A stretch of DNA of 13,559 nt, taken from positions 1-13,559 of the forward strand of contig DASYQR010000116.1 of assembly GCA_036005325.1 (NCBI GenBank). Direction: 5' to 3'. Under the pieces are notes generated by a model. The model had not been told where the DNA came from, did no database searches, and saw only the letters and a list, made by a program, of their open reading frames with translations. Positions 1 to 6,972 of the stretch are shown one piece after another. Each line of letters begins with the position of its first letter. Positions within the stretch are counted from its first letter, which is position 1. Made by a program: the position numbers and the translations under genes. Source of the DNA: SCTG01 sp036005325. GTDB lineage: Bacteria; Nitrospirota; Nitrospiria; Nitrospirales; NS-4.

Positions 1-645
1 ACCAAGCAAGAGTTCGAAAAGTTGACCAAGGACCGCAAGGCCTGCGAGCAGGAACTGGCCGTCCAGGAACAGGTCATCAGCAAATTGCAGGATCGGACGA
101 CCAAGGGCGAGATCAAGACGAACCGGGAATACCAGGCGCACCTGCTCGAGATCGAGCTCGCCAAGAAAAAGAGGGGTGAGATCGAGGAACAGCTCCTCGT
201 CCTGATGGACGGCGTGGACGTGAAGAAGAAGGATTTGGAGCAAGCCGAGGCCGCCGTGAAGGAAACGGAGCAGCGCTTCACCGCCGAGAAGGTTTCCTTG
301 GAGGGTTCGGTGGGCGCACTGGACGAAGAATTGGCGGGGCTCCGGCAGAAGCGCGAAACCGTGTCGGCCACGATCGAGCCCCCGCTTTTGCGCAACTATG
401 AGAAGCTGCGAGCCAGCAAGAAAGGGCAGGCGCTGGCGGGCGTCAACAAAGATGGAACGTGCATGGTCTGCCGCCTGCATGTCCAGCCGCAGGTTGTGGC
501 CGAGGTCAAGCGCGCCACCTCGATCCAGACCTGCTCGCAGTGCCACCGCATTCTCTATTGGGCCGGTGAACCGGTGCAGGTCGTGCCGGTTCCTGAGAAA
601 CCTGCTGATGCGGTGGAAGTCGAAGAAGCCGAAACCACGGAATAA
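1..645 (+). CDS. C4-type zinc ribbon / coiled-coil hairpin protein (5' partial)
   Basis: The reading frame is open from base 1, so the true start lies left of the window; a TTG at 22 is in frame but is probably internal. Roughly residues 1-125 of the visible part are charged and heptad-like (rich in Glu, Lys, Leu, Gln), as expected for an antiparallel coiled-coil hairpin. The C-terminal part carries two CxxC pairs, CMVC and CSQC, about 25 residues apart, followed by an RILYW segment. This layout matches the zf-RING_7/DUF164 family of nucleic-acid-associated zinc-ribbon proteins, which usually run about 240 residues, so some 30 residues are probably missing. The last 15 or so residues are acidic. 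It converges on the RNase HIII gene, with a palindromic repeat between them. The family is clear; its exact function is not established. Confidence 0.85.
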   Translation, partial: TKQEFEKLTKDRKACEQELAVQEQVISKLQDRTTKGEIKTNREYQAHLLEIELAKKKRGEIEEQLLVLMDGVDVKKKDLEQAEAAVKETEQRFTAEKVSLEGSVGALDEELAGLRQKRETVSATIEPPLLRNYEKLRASKKGQALAGVNKDGTCMVCRLHVQPQVVAEVKRATSIQTCSQCHRILYWAGEPVQVVPVPEKPADAVEVEEAETTE

Positions 646-650
646 ACCGG

Positions 651-755
651 GCGGGTCCTGCCGCCCGCACCCGCAAGACGGGTACCCGCCCCATCGGCTT
701 CGGCTGCGAAGACTGGCCTCTAGGCGCCGGGGGGCCCCCTATCGGCGTCACCCGC
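651..755 (+). repeat. Palindromic dispersed repeat, copy 1 (diverged, 105 bp)
   Basis: It begins with GCGGGTCCTGCCGCC and ends with CGGCGTCACCCGC, the same ends as the copies at 1447 and 13302. The terminal hexamers GCGGGT and ACCCGC are inverted repeats. A GGGGGGCCCCC core lies just before the right end, as in the other copies. The left interior has about 25 extra bases containing its own palindrome (GGGTACCC), and the middle is diverged. It sits in the convergent gap between the zinc-ribbon gene and the RNase HIII gene and runs into the latter's 3' end. It could act as a bidirectional terminator-like structure; that is inference. Confidence 0.75.
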
Positions 756-1400
756 AAGCGCCGACCCCAGCACCGCTTTCGTGGTTTTGAAATGCAACTT
801 GGCGACCTTGGCCAGGCCGTCCTGCCCGTGTTTCTTCACCACCGATTTGGCCGCGGCTTCGACCGCCGGCGACGCGCCCTTGGGCAGCGGCACGCCCCAC
901 TGAGCGGCGAGCCGCTCCAGCCGCCTGACGAATTCCGCTCGCGCCACGATTGAGGCCGCCGCAACCGCGATGTCTTCCTCGGCCTTGTGCCGCTGCTCCA
1001 ACTGGATTTTCTTTCCCTTTTCTTGCAGTGCGTTGAGGATCAGTCGCTCGTCGCCGAACTGGTCCGCGACTGCGCGTTCACAGGGCACCTGTTCCAGAAG
1101 GGTCTCGAGGGCCTTGGCATGACCCCAGGCGAGGAGACGATTGAGATTGCGGATCTTGTTATACAGCTCATTGTAGCGTTCGGGGCCGATGGCGATCACG
1201 CTGTGGCGGCACAGGGTCTTGATGTCCACCTCCAGCCGCTTGATCATGCCGTCGGAGATCTTCTTGCTGTCGCGGACTTTGAGGGCCTCGAGGTCCTCCG
1301 CGATGCGGGGCGTGACGTGGACGGCCGCGATGACCAGGGGGCCGAAGTAGTCGCCTTTCCCCGATTCGTCGATGCCGATCCAGCCCAACGCGGTCGTCAT
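720..1400 (-). CDS. rnhC: Ribonuclease HIII, short form without the N-terminal substrate-binding domain
   Basis: The protein cleaves RNA in RNA/DNA hybrids. Near the N-terminus (residues 10-20) it has IDESGKGDYFG; GKGDYFGP is the hallmark of RNase HIII and differs from the GRG-type motif of HII. D11 and E12 are catalytic candidates, D113 in VADQFGDE is another, and KGKKIQLEQRHKAEED followed by AVAAASIVAR is the typical C-terminal core. The usual TBP-like N-terminal domain of about 80 residues is absent: the RNase fold starts at once. I chose ATG at 1400. A TTG at 1436 would add 12 residues, and neither start has a clear ribosome binding site. The last 11 codons (AGDADRGPPGA) lie inside the palindromic repeat at 651-755. 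It is transcribed in the same direction as phoR, with another repeat copy between them. Confidence 0.9.
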   Translation of the reverse strand: MTTALGWIGIDESGKGDYFGPLVIAAVHVTPRIAEDLEALKVRDSKKISDGMIKRLEVDIKTLCRHSVIAIGPERYNELYNKIRNLNRLLAWGHAKALETLLEQVPCERAVADQFGDERLILNALQEKGKKIQLEQRHKAEEDIAVAAASIVARAEFVRRLERLAAQWGVPLPKGASPAVEAAAKSVVKKHGQDGLAKVAKLHFKTTKAVLGSALAGDADRGPPGA

Positions 1401-1414
1401 AGATTGGCAAAGTA

Positions 1415-1427
1415 GCACAGAATGTGC
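1415..1427. promoter_or_regulatory. Short perfect palindrome upstream of rnhC
   Basis: GCACA-GAA-TGTGC is a 5-bp perfect inverted repeat with a 3-nt centre, 15 nt upstream of the preferred rnhC start. It could be an operator half-site pair or chance. No convincing promoter hexamers were found next to it; the best pair is weak. Confidence 0.25.
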
Positions 1428-1446
1428 CGAGAACAAAATCCAGAGG

Positions 1447-1526
1447 GCGGGTCCTGCCGCCGGTTTCCCCCACCGGCTTCACGAAAAGATGCAGGCGGCG
1501 GGGGGCCCCCAACCGGCGTCACCCGC
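1447..1526 (+). repeat. Palindromic dispersed repeat, copy 2 (80 bp)
   Basis: It is almost identical to copy 3 at 13302-13380, differing by one G/A substitution near position 13 and one extra G in the G-run. Outer arms GCGGGT/ACCCGC pair, then CCGGTT/AACCGG, then CCCCC with the G-run, giving a long imperfect hairpin around an AAAAGATG-like centre. GGGGGGCCCCC is a second small palindrome. It lies between the 3' end of phoR and the start of rnhC, both on the minus strand, and ends 21 nt from the frame-corrected phoR stop. It may attenuate read-through from the pho operon into rnhC (inference). Confidence 0.85.
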
Positions 1527-1547
1527 CCATGCGCGTCACTTCTTCTG

Positions 1548-1640
1548 TCAGGTTGTCAGGGCAGGCGATGTCGCAATCGACAGTCTCACCAAAAACCGCG
1601 AGCCTTTGCCCTGACTCTCCGCCGAAACGGTCCCTCCGTG
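1548..1640 (-). other. phoR: Out-of-frame remnant of the PhoR C-terminus
   Basis: On the minus strand, the frame offset from the kinase reading frame encodes GGTVSAESQGKGSRF, then LVRLSIATSPALTT and a TGA at 1548-1550. That is exactly the last part of a histidine kinase ATPase domain (HGG...S..GKGS.F...L). Adding one C on the minus strand between the codon for G458 and the following ACG (plus-strand junction 1640/1641) joins it to the main frame as ...VEGHGGTVS... and gives a protein of 488 residues. Confidence 0.85.
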
Positions 1641-3013
1641 CCCTCCACCAGGTGTTTTACGATCGAAAGGCCCAGGCCGGTCCCCCCCAGTTCGCGGGAG
1701 CGAGCCTTGTCCACACGGTAGAAGCGTTCGAAGATGCGCGGAAGGTCCTGCAGCGGAATGCCGATCCCGGTGTCCGCGACGCTGACCTCGACGAACTTCT
1801 CGCCGGCGACGGCACTGATCGTGATCGTGCCTTTCTCAGGCGTGTACTTGATGGCATTGTCCAGAAGATTTGAGAAGACCTGGCCCAGCCGCTCTTCATC
1901 GCCCAGGACCAGTGGTATGTCTTGAGGAATATGCACGACAAGGATGTGGTGCTTCTGCTCGATGAGGTGGCGCAGGAGTCCCACCGTCCGGTCGATGAGA
2001 TCGGCGAGGGCCACAGGTTCCTGTTTCAGCGGGATTTGGCCGGATTCGATCCTCGACAGCAGGAGCAGGTCGGTGATGATGAGGTGTAGGCGATCGGCGT
2101 TCGCTTTGATCGTACCCAAAAATCGGTCCAATTCCTCGGGCTGGTCCTTTGCTCCGTCCTGCAGGGCTTCGATGTAGCCTTTGATGGCGGTCAACGGGGT
2201 GCGCAGCTCATGCGACACATTGGCCACAAAGTCTTTTCGGACCTGCTCCAGCCGGTGGAGGTTTTGGATGGTCTCCTCGAGGGATGCGGCCATCTGGTTC
2301 AGGATTTCGGCCAGGTGTGCGACTTCTGAGGTGGACGTGACGCGAATTCTCTCGTGGAATTCCCCACGGGCCAAACGTTGGGCGGCGGCCACGACGTCCG
2401 CGAGCGGGCGCGTAACGCCGCGGGCGACGACGTAGCTCAGCACGAGAGAGAAGAGAAAGGCGCCGCCGAGTGCGACCGCCAACAACCGGCGCAGATCGCG
2501 GTGCCGGGCCTCGATCTCCGTGAGCGGGAGCGACAGGCGGACGATCCCCAGCACGCGGCTATCGGCGTGGGACGCGCGGACGGGAAGGGCCAGGTTGAGC
2601 ATGCGCAGACCGACAGTGTCGCTGAGACGGGTGCTGACGCCCATGCCCGTGGCGAGCGCCTCTCGGATTTCCGGCCTGGCGAGATGATTGTCCATACGGC
2701 GCAGCGCCTCGCCGGATTCGTACGAGTCCCCCAACACCACCCCTTCGGAATTGATCACCGTGACGCGGGCATGGACGTCGTCGCCCAACTGATCGGCCAT
2801 CGCGTCAATGATGGACGAGTCTGGTTTGGTTGCGGACAGCGGACCGGTGAAGAGACGAGCGGCCAGGCGGGTCTGGGCGGTCAGGTGAACCCGCATCTGG
2901 TCCAGGTCGCTCCGTTCAAGGACATCCAAGGCGAGCCATCCGGCCGTCCCCATCCCGGCGCCGGCGATGATCAGGTAGCCGAGCAGGACTTTCCACTGGA
3001 GCGGCAGGCGCAC
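1586..3013 (-). CDS. phoR: PhoR-type phosphate sensor histidine kinase, C-terminus frameshifted
   Basis: This inner-membrane kinase would phosphorylate PhoB under phosphate limitation. It has TM1 at about residues 8-29, a periplasmic sensor region at about 30-170 that looks PAS/Cache-like, TM2 at about 177-198, a HAMP linker to about 250, then HisKA with the phospho-acceptor H268 in NVSHELRTP. The ATPase domain has an N box (NLLDNAIKYTP, 382-392), G1 (DTGIGIP, 414-420), F box (FERFYRVDKARS) and G2 (GTGLGLSIV, 444-452). From residue 459 the frame is wrong (TEGPFRRRV...), which is explained by a 1-nt deletion; the intact end would be at 1548. No cytoplasmic PAS domain separates HAMP from HisKA. 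The start is a GTG, 5 nt after the phoB stop, with GAGGAAG 10 nt upstream. The shortened form keeps all nucleotide-binding boxes but loses the last strand and helix. Confidence 0.9.
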   Translation of the reverse strand: MRLPLQWKVLLGYLIIAGAGMGTAGWLALDVLERSDLDQMRVHLTAQTRLAARLFTGPLSATKPDSSIIDAMADQLGDDVHARVTVINSEGVVLGDSYESGEALRRMDNHLARPEIREALATGMGVSTRLSDTVGLRMLNLALPVRASHADSRVLGIVRLSLPLTEIEARHRDLRRLLAVALGGAFLFSLVLSYVVARGVTRPLADVVAAAQRLARGEFHERIRVTSTSEVAHLAEILNQMAASLEETIQNLHRLEQVRKDFVANVSHELRTPLTAIKGYIEALQDGAKDQPEELDRFLGTIKANADRLHLIITDLLLLSRIESGQIPLKQEPVALADLIDRTVGLLRHLIEQKHHILVVHIPQDIPLVLGDEERLGQVFSNLLDNAIKYTPEKGTITISAVAGEKFVEVSVADTGIGIPLQDLPRIFERFYRVDKARSRELGGTGLGLSIVKHLVEGTEGPFRRRVRAKARGFW

Positions 3014-3018
3014 GAGCG

Positions 3019-3717
3019 CTATTCTTCCTCGTGATCCCGAAGTTTGTAGCCGAGCGATTTGACCGACACGATGGCCTCATTCAGCAGCGGCGCCTTCTGC
3101 TTCAGGCGGCGGATGTGAACGTCTACCGTTCGCGTCGTTCCATGGTAGTCGTACCCCCAGACGGTATTGAGCAGGACGTCACGGGTGAGCACCCGCCCTC
3201 TGTTGCGGAGTAGTTGCTCCAGGAGGCCGAACTCTTTGGCCGTGAGCGAGACCTCCTGCTCGCCGACCTTAACCTCGTGCCGGACGGTGTCCAGGCTGAG
3301 CGTGCCGTAGGTGTACGGTTGGGGGTCAGCTTCCCGTCGGTCGGCCCGCCGCAACAGCGCTTTGATGCGCGCCACCAGTTCCTTGGGGCTGAAAGGCTTG
3401 GTCAGGTAATCGTCGGCGCCGAGTTCCAGCCCGACGATCTTGTCCGACTCCTCGGCCTTGGCCGTCAACATGATGACCGGGGTGAGCGCCGTGGCGAGAT
3501 CCGCGCGGAGCTTTTTGCAGAGCTCCAGGCCGTCAAGGCCCGGCAGCATCAGATCGAGCACGATGAGGTCGGGATGTTCCTGGCGGGCGGCGGCCAGCCC
3601 TGCGGTGCCGTCCGAGGCCGTCCGCGTCCGAAAACCGTCCTTCTCCAGATAATGGCGGATCAGGTCCTGAATGTCCCGCTCATCCTCGATGATCAGGATC
3701 TTGGGCGCGGCGGTCAT
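3019..3717 (-). CDS. phoB: PhoB-type phosphate regulon response regulator
   Basis: This OmpR/PhoB-family DNA-binding regulator has 232 residues. The receiver domain (about 5-120) has the acidic pair E11/D12, phospho-acceptor D55 in LIVLDLMLPG, T85 and K107 (LTKPFSPKEL). The winged-helix domain (about 135-228) ends in the recognition helix region TRTVDVHIRRLKQK and the SVKSLGYKL wing. I chose ATG at 3717 (MTAAPKILIIEDE) because receiver domains begin there; the frame extends to a TTG at 3792, but those 25 residues look unlike a receiver N-terminus. It follows phoU by 83 nt, the widest gap in the operon, and phoR begins 5 nt later. Pairing with PhoR and the Pst genes supports PhoB over other OmpR-family members. 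It would bind the 11-bp-period arrays upstream of pstS, the porin and the small cysteine-rich gene. Confidence 0.95.
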   Translation of the reverse strand: MTAAPKILIIEDERDIQDLIRHYLEKDGFRTRTASDGTAGLAAARQEHPDLIVLDLMLPGLDGLELCKKLRADLATALTPVIMLTAKAEESDKIVGLELGADDYLTKPFSPKELVARIKALLRRADRREADPQPYTYGTLSLDTVRHEVKVGEQEVSLTAKEFGLLEQLLRNRGRVLTRDVLLNTVWGYDYHGTTRTVDVHIRRLKQKAPLLNEAIVSVKSLGYKLRDHEEE

Positions 3718-3723
3718 GTCGCC

Positions 3724-3752
3724 AGCGTATCGAAGGGTCCCGGAGGTGTCAA
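3724..3752 (-). promoter_or_regulatory. Possible internal sigma70 promoter for phoB-phoR
   Basis: On the minus strand a perfect -35 TTGACA (3747-3752) is followed after 17 bp by TACGCT (3724-3729), a weak -10. Initiation about 7 nt downstream would fall at or next to the phoB ATG at 3717, giving a leaderless or nearly leaderless message. It would supply basal PhoB/PhoR independent of the pstS promoter. Confidence 0.4.
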
Positions 3753-3800
3753 GGGAAGTGCGCATGATGGAGTGAGCCATCGCGTCGGTCAAGGCCGATG

Positions 3801-4457
3801 TCAGCCCAGGGTGTGGCGGATGATCTTGCCTTCGACCATGTACACGGCGAGCTCCGCCACATTCGTCGCATGGTCGGCGATGCGTTCCAGGTATTTGGCG
3901 ATGAAGGTGATGCGGATGGCGCGGGTGATCGTCTGGGGATTCTCCAGCATGAAGGAGAGCAGCTCCCGGAAGAGCTGGTGCGTCAGATCGTCCACGAAGT
4001 CATCGTCCATACAGACTTTGCGGGCCAGGTCGGCGTCGTGGTTGACGAACGCGTCCAGGGCTTCCTTGACCATCCGCAGGGACCAGTTCGCCATGCGGGG
4101 GACGTCGATGTAGGGCTTGAGTTGAGGCTCTTCATTCAGCTCGATCGCGCGCTCGCAGATGTTCTCGGCCAGGTCGCTGATCCGTTCCAGTTCCGTGGAG
4201 ATCTTCATCGCGGTCGTGATGAAGCGCAGGTCCCGCGCGGCGGGCTGCTGGAGGGCAAGCAGCCGGAGGCACTCCTCGTCCACCTCGACGTCGAGCGTGT
4301 TGACCTGGCGGTCGTTCGCGATGATCTTCCGCGCGAGGTCGGAATCGCGCTCGACCAATGCGCGCAAGGCCCCTTGGACCTGTTCTTCGACGAGACCCCC
4401 CATCCGGAGGATTTTTCCTTTGAGGTCTTGCAGTTCTTGTTCGAAATGACGCTGCAT
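3801..4457 (-). CDS. phoU: PhoU phosphate signalling regulator
   Basis: This cytoplasmic all-helical protein of 218 residues makes PhoR sensitive to the state of the Pst transporter. Two tandem three-helix PhoU repeats are visible, each with the metal-cluster motif: ELERISDLAENICE in the first and YLERIADHATNVAE in the second. ARDLRFITTAMKI in the first repeat and RAIRITFIAKY in the second are also typical. Length matches the family. Two ATGs are possible at 4463 and 4457; I prefer 4457 (MQRHFEQEL) because AAGGAG at 4465-4470 is 7 nt from it but only 1 nt from 4463. The ribosome binding site overlaps the pstB stop codon, so the two genes are probably translationally coupled. Confidence 0.95.
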   Translation of the reverse strand: MQRHFEQELQDLKGKILRMGGLVEEQVQGALRALVERDSDLARKIIANDRQVNTLDVEVDEECLRLLALQQPAARDLRFITTAMKISTELERISDLAENICERAIELNEEPQLKPYIDVPRMANWSLRMVKEALDAFVNHDADLARKVCMDDDFVDDLTHQLFRELLSFMLENPQTITRAIRITFIAKYLERIADHATNVAELAVYMVEGKIIRHTLG

Positions 4458-4464
4458 GGGCATG

Positions 4465-4470
4465 CTCCTT
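4465..4470 (-). promoter_or_regulatory. phoU ribosome binding site (decides the start)
   Basis: AAGGAG on the minus strand overlaps the pstB TAA (4469-4471). Spacing is 7 nt to the ATG at 4457 and 1 nt to the ATG at 4463, which favours the former. Confidence 0.65.
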
Positions 4471-5308
4471 ATCCGAAGCGGCCGGTGATGTAATCTTCCG
4501 TCCGCCGGTCGCGCGGCGTGGTAAAGATCGTTTTGGTATCGGTGAACTCCACCATTTCGCCCATGAGGAAAAAGCCGGTGTGATCCGACACGCGCGCGGC
4601 TTGCTGCATGTTATGGGTAACGATGACGACGGTCAACTCTTTCTTCAACGTAAAGAGCAGCTCTTCGATCTTGGCCGTCGCGATGGGGTCCAGCGCCGAG
4701 CAGGGCTCGTCCAGCAGGAGCACTTCCGGCTTGACGGCCAGCGCTCGGGCGATGCAAAGCCGCTGCTGCTGGCCGCCGGAGAGGCCCAGCGCGCTCTGAT
4801 GCAGGCGGTCTTTGACCTCGTCCCACAGCCCGGCGCCTCGCAGGCTGTCTTCAACGATCTGATCCAGGAGTGAACGGTTGTGCATGCCCTGGAGACGAGG
4901 CCCATAGGCGACGTTGTCATAGATCGGTTTCGGGAAGGGATTGGATTTCTGGAAGACCATTCCCACGCGCTTTCTGAGGTCCGTGACGTCCACCTTCGGG
5001 CCATAGATGTCCATGCCGTCCAGGATGATCTTGCCATCGATGCGGGCGCCTTCGATCAGGTCGTTCAATCGGTTCAGGCAGCGCAGCAACGTGGACTTGC
5101 CGCATCCGGAAGGCCCGATGAAGGCGGTGACCTGGTTTTGCGGGAATTCGATGCTGACTTTGAAGAGCGCTTGAGCCGGTCCGTAGAAAAAGTTCACATC
5201 CTGCAACAGCATCTTTCCCACGAGCGCCTGGCCCTCAGAGACGGTCGGACGGTCGTCGGGCTTGGGGACGGTGATGCGCACATGCGGGGATTCGATTGAC
5301 ATCAGCAT
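4469..5308 (-). CDS. pstB: Phosphate ABC transporter ATP-binding protein PstB
   Basis: This ATPase of the high-affinity phosphate importer has 279 residues. Walker A is GPSGCGKST (65-73), Q-loop region FQKSNPFP (about 119-126), signature LSGGQQQR (176-183), Walker B LLLDEPCSALD (197-207) and the H-loop H232. VFQKSNPFP followed by IYDNVAYG is characteristic of PstB among ABC ATPases, and the C-terminus EDYITGRFG is the PstB ending. The first 30 residues are a non-conserved extension. AAGGAGG at 5313-5319 overlaps the pstA stop; it is 4 nt from the ATG at 5308 and 10 nt from a second ATG at 5302, so either could be used. Confidence 0.97.
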   Translation of the reverse strand: MLMSIESPHVRITVPKPDDRPTVSEGQALVGKMLLQDVNFFYGPAQALFKVSIEFPQNQVTAFIGPSGCGKSTLLRCLNRLNDLIEGARIDGKIILDGMDIYGPKVDVTDLRKRVGMVFQKSNPFPKPIYDNVAYGPRLQGMHNRSLLDQIVEDSLRGAGLWDEVKDRLHQSALGLSGGQQQRLCIARALAVKPEVLLLDEPCSALDPIATAKIEELLFTLKKELTVVIVTHNMQQAARVSDHTGFFLMGEMVEFTDTKTIFTTPRDRRTEDYITGRFG

Positions 5309-5317
5309 TGTGCCTCC

Positions 5318-6964
5318 TTAGACAGCCGATCCGGCGTACTTCTTACGAAAGTGGTTCCGGAGCGTGATCGCCGTTAGATTGAGCAGGACGACCACCATGA
5401 TCAGCACCAGCGTCGTGATATAGACCATCGGCTTCGCGGCTTCAACGTTCGGCGACTGAAAGCCGACGTCGTAGATATGGAAGCCGAGATGCATGAACTT
5501 CCGGTCGAAATGGAAAAACGGCCATGTGGCGTCCAGCGGAAGCGTGGGCGCCAGCTTGACCACGCCCGTAAGCATCAGCGGCGCGACCTCGCCGGCGGCG
5601 CGGGCCATGGCGAGAATCAGCCCGGTCAGGATGGCGGGCATGGCGCAGGGAAGAATGACACGAGCGACCGTCTCCAGCTTGGTGGCGCCGAGCGCCAGGG
5701 ACCCTTCGCGGAAATCGCGGGGGACCGCCGCCAATCCTTCCTCGGTCGACACGATGACCACCGGCACGGTCAGGAGGGCCAGGGTCAAGGAGGCCCAGAG
5801 GATGCCGCCGGTTCCGTACGTGGGGCTCGGCAGCGCTTCCGGGAAGAACAGCGTGTCGATGGTCCCGCCGATGGCATACACGAAGAAGCCCAGCCCGAAG
5901 ACCCCGAACACGATGGAGGGCACGCCGGCCAGGTTGTTCACCGCAATGCGGACCAGCCGCACGACTGTTCCCTGCTTGGCATATTCACGGAGATAGAGCG
6001 CCGCCAACACGCCGAAAGGCACCACCGCCAGGCTCATGATCAGGACCAGCATGACCGTCCCGAAAATGGCTGGGAAGATGCCGCCCTCGGTATTCGCCTC
6101 TCTCGGCTCGTCGGCGAGGACTCTCCACACGTTGGTCACGTAAACCCATGTTTTCGCCGGCAGCCCCATCTCGTTGGGACGGAGCGCTCGGATGATCTGC
6201 CCGACAGGAAGCTGCTTTTCGCGTCCGTTCGCGTCCACCATCATGACGGAGTACGCGTTAAAGCGGGCGTACAGTCGTTCGAGCGCCTCGGTTTTTGTGC
6301 GGTACTGCGCTTCGGCTGCCGCGATGGCAGTCTGTAAGCGGTACCGTGTGGAACCGTCGGATGTCTGTCCCGGTCGGGTCCTCATCTCCAGGGCGCGTAT
6401 GTGCAACCGGCCCTGCTCAATCTCGGCGTTGATCTTTCCGATCTCTACTCGCTCGATGCGGTCGATCTGGGCGTGCAGATCGTTCGCTTGATCAACGAGA
6501 GGGAGCAGGGCGTTCCACCCGACATCGCTTCCTTCCGCATACAGAGTCTCGCCCCGGTGGATCGCTTTGATCCAGCCGTACATGTTACCCCATTCGCGTC
6601 GTTCCAGGAGGACGGCGGTGGGAGGGAAGGTCCGTGAGGCGATCTTGTCCTCGTCCACCCATTTGAAGTCCAGGCCGTACAGGTCGCGATTGCCGATCTT
6701 CACGCGGATCCGATGTTTCCCTTGCGGAGCGTCCGGGGTGATCGAGTTCGGAATAGTCTCCCGGCCGGCAAGTTGGCCCATCACGCGGCTGTCGTCCGTC
6801 AGGGTCAGTTCCACGATGTCGCCGGTCCAGAAGAATCCCATGCCGTTGACTATGATGAGCAGCAGGAGGCCGATCACCATCAGCAGGGCGATGGCCAGGC
6901 CGGCGCCGCTTCCCCAGACGAACAAGTCCCCCGAGGCCAGTACTTTCTTGATCCACATCCGCAT
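5318..6964 (-). CDS. pstA: Phosphate ABC transporter permease PstA, long form
   Basis: This inner-membrane permease subunit has 548 residues, well over the roughly 300 of the E. coli form. TM1 is at about 20-44. A large polar insert follows at about 45-292, including a likely helical or coiled-coil stretch near 155-235 (HAQIDRIERVEIGKINAEI region). The permease core then starts near 298 (IFPAIFGTVMLVLIM), with helices at about 343-366, 388-406, 440-465 and 512-534. The cytoplasmic coupling loop reads AAVPRDFREGSLALGATKLE (about 412-431) and is followed by MARAAGEVAPLMLTG, typical of PstA. Long PstA forms are known in other bacteria such as Pseudomonas and Vibrio. It starts 8 nt after the pstC stop; ATG at 6958 is an alternative start. 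Confidence 0.93.
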   Translation of the reverse strand: MRMWIKKVLASGDLFVWGSGAGLAIALLMVIGLLLLIIVNGMGFFWTGDIVELTLTDDSRVMGQLAGRETIPNSITPDAPQGKHRIRVKIGNRDLYGLDFKWVDEDKIASRTFPPTAVLLERREWGNMYGWIKAIHRGETLYAEGSDVGWNALLPLVDQANDLHAQIDRIERVEIGKINAEIEQGRLHIRALEMRTRPGQTSDGSTRYRLQTAIAAAEAQYRTKTEALERLYARFNAYSVMMVDANGREKQLPVGQIIRALRPNEMGLPAKTWVYVTNVWRVLADEPREANTEGGIFPAIFGTVMLVLIMSLAVVPFGVLAALYLREYAKQGTVVRLVRIAVNNLAGVPSIVFGVFGLGFFVYAIGGTIDTLFFPEALPSPTYGTGGILWASLTLALLTVPVVIVSTEEGLAAVPRDFREGSLALGATKLETVARVILPCAMPAILTGLILAMARAAGEVAPLMLTGVVKLAPTLPLDATWPFFHFDRKFMHLGFHIYDVGFQSPNVEAAKPMVYITTLVLIMVVVLLNLTAITLRNHFRKKYAGSAV

Positions 6965-6972
6965 ACCGGGCC

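Noticed and set aside
651..1526. The GC-rich palindromic copies as a CRISPR array or tandem repeat
   Set aside because: Copies are about 700 bp and 12 kb apart, with genes between them and no regular spacers.
3748..3792. A Pho box upstream of phoB
   Set aside because: Two TTGAC-like sites are present on the minus strand, but they are 40 bp apart, not a multiple of 11, with no units between them.
3214..4113. Long plus-strand open frame (299 codons) opposite phoB and phoU
   Set aside because: It lies over two clearly conserved genes on the other strand, and its translation shows no recognisable domain; it is a shadow caused by high GC.
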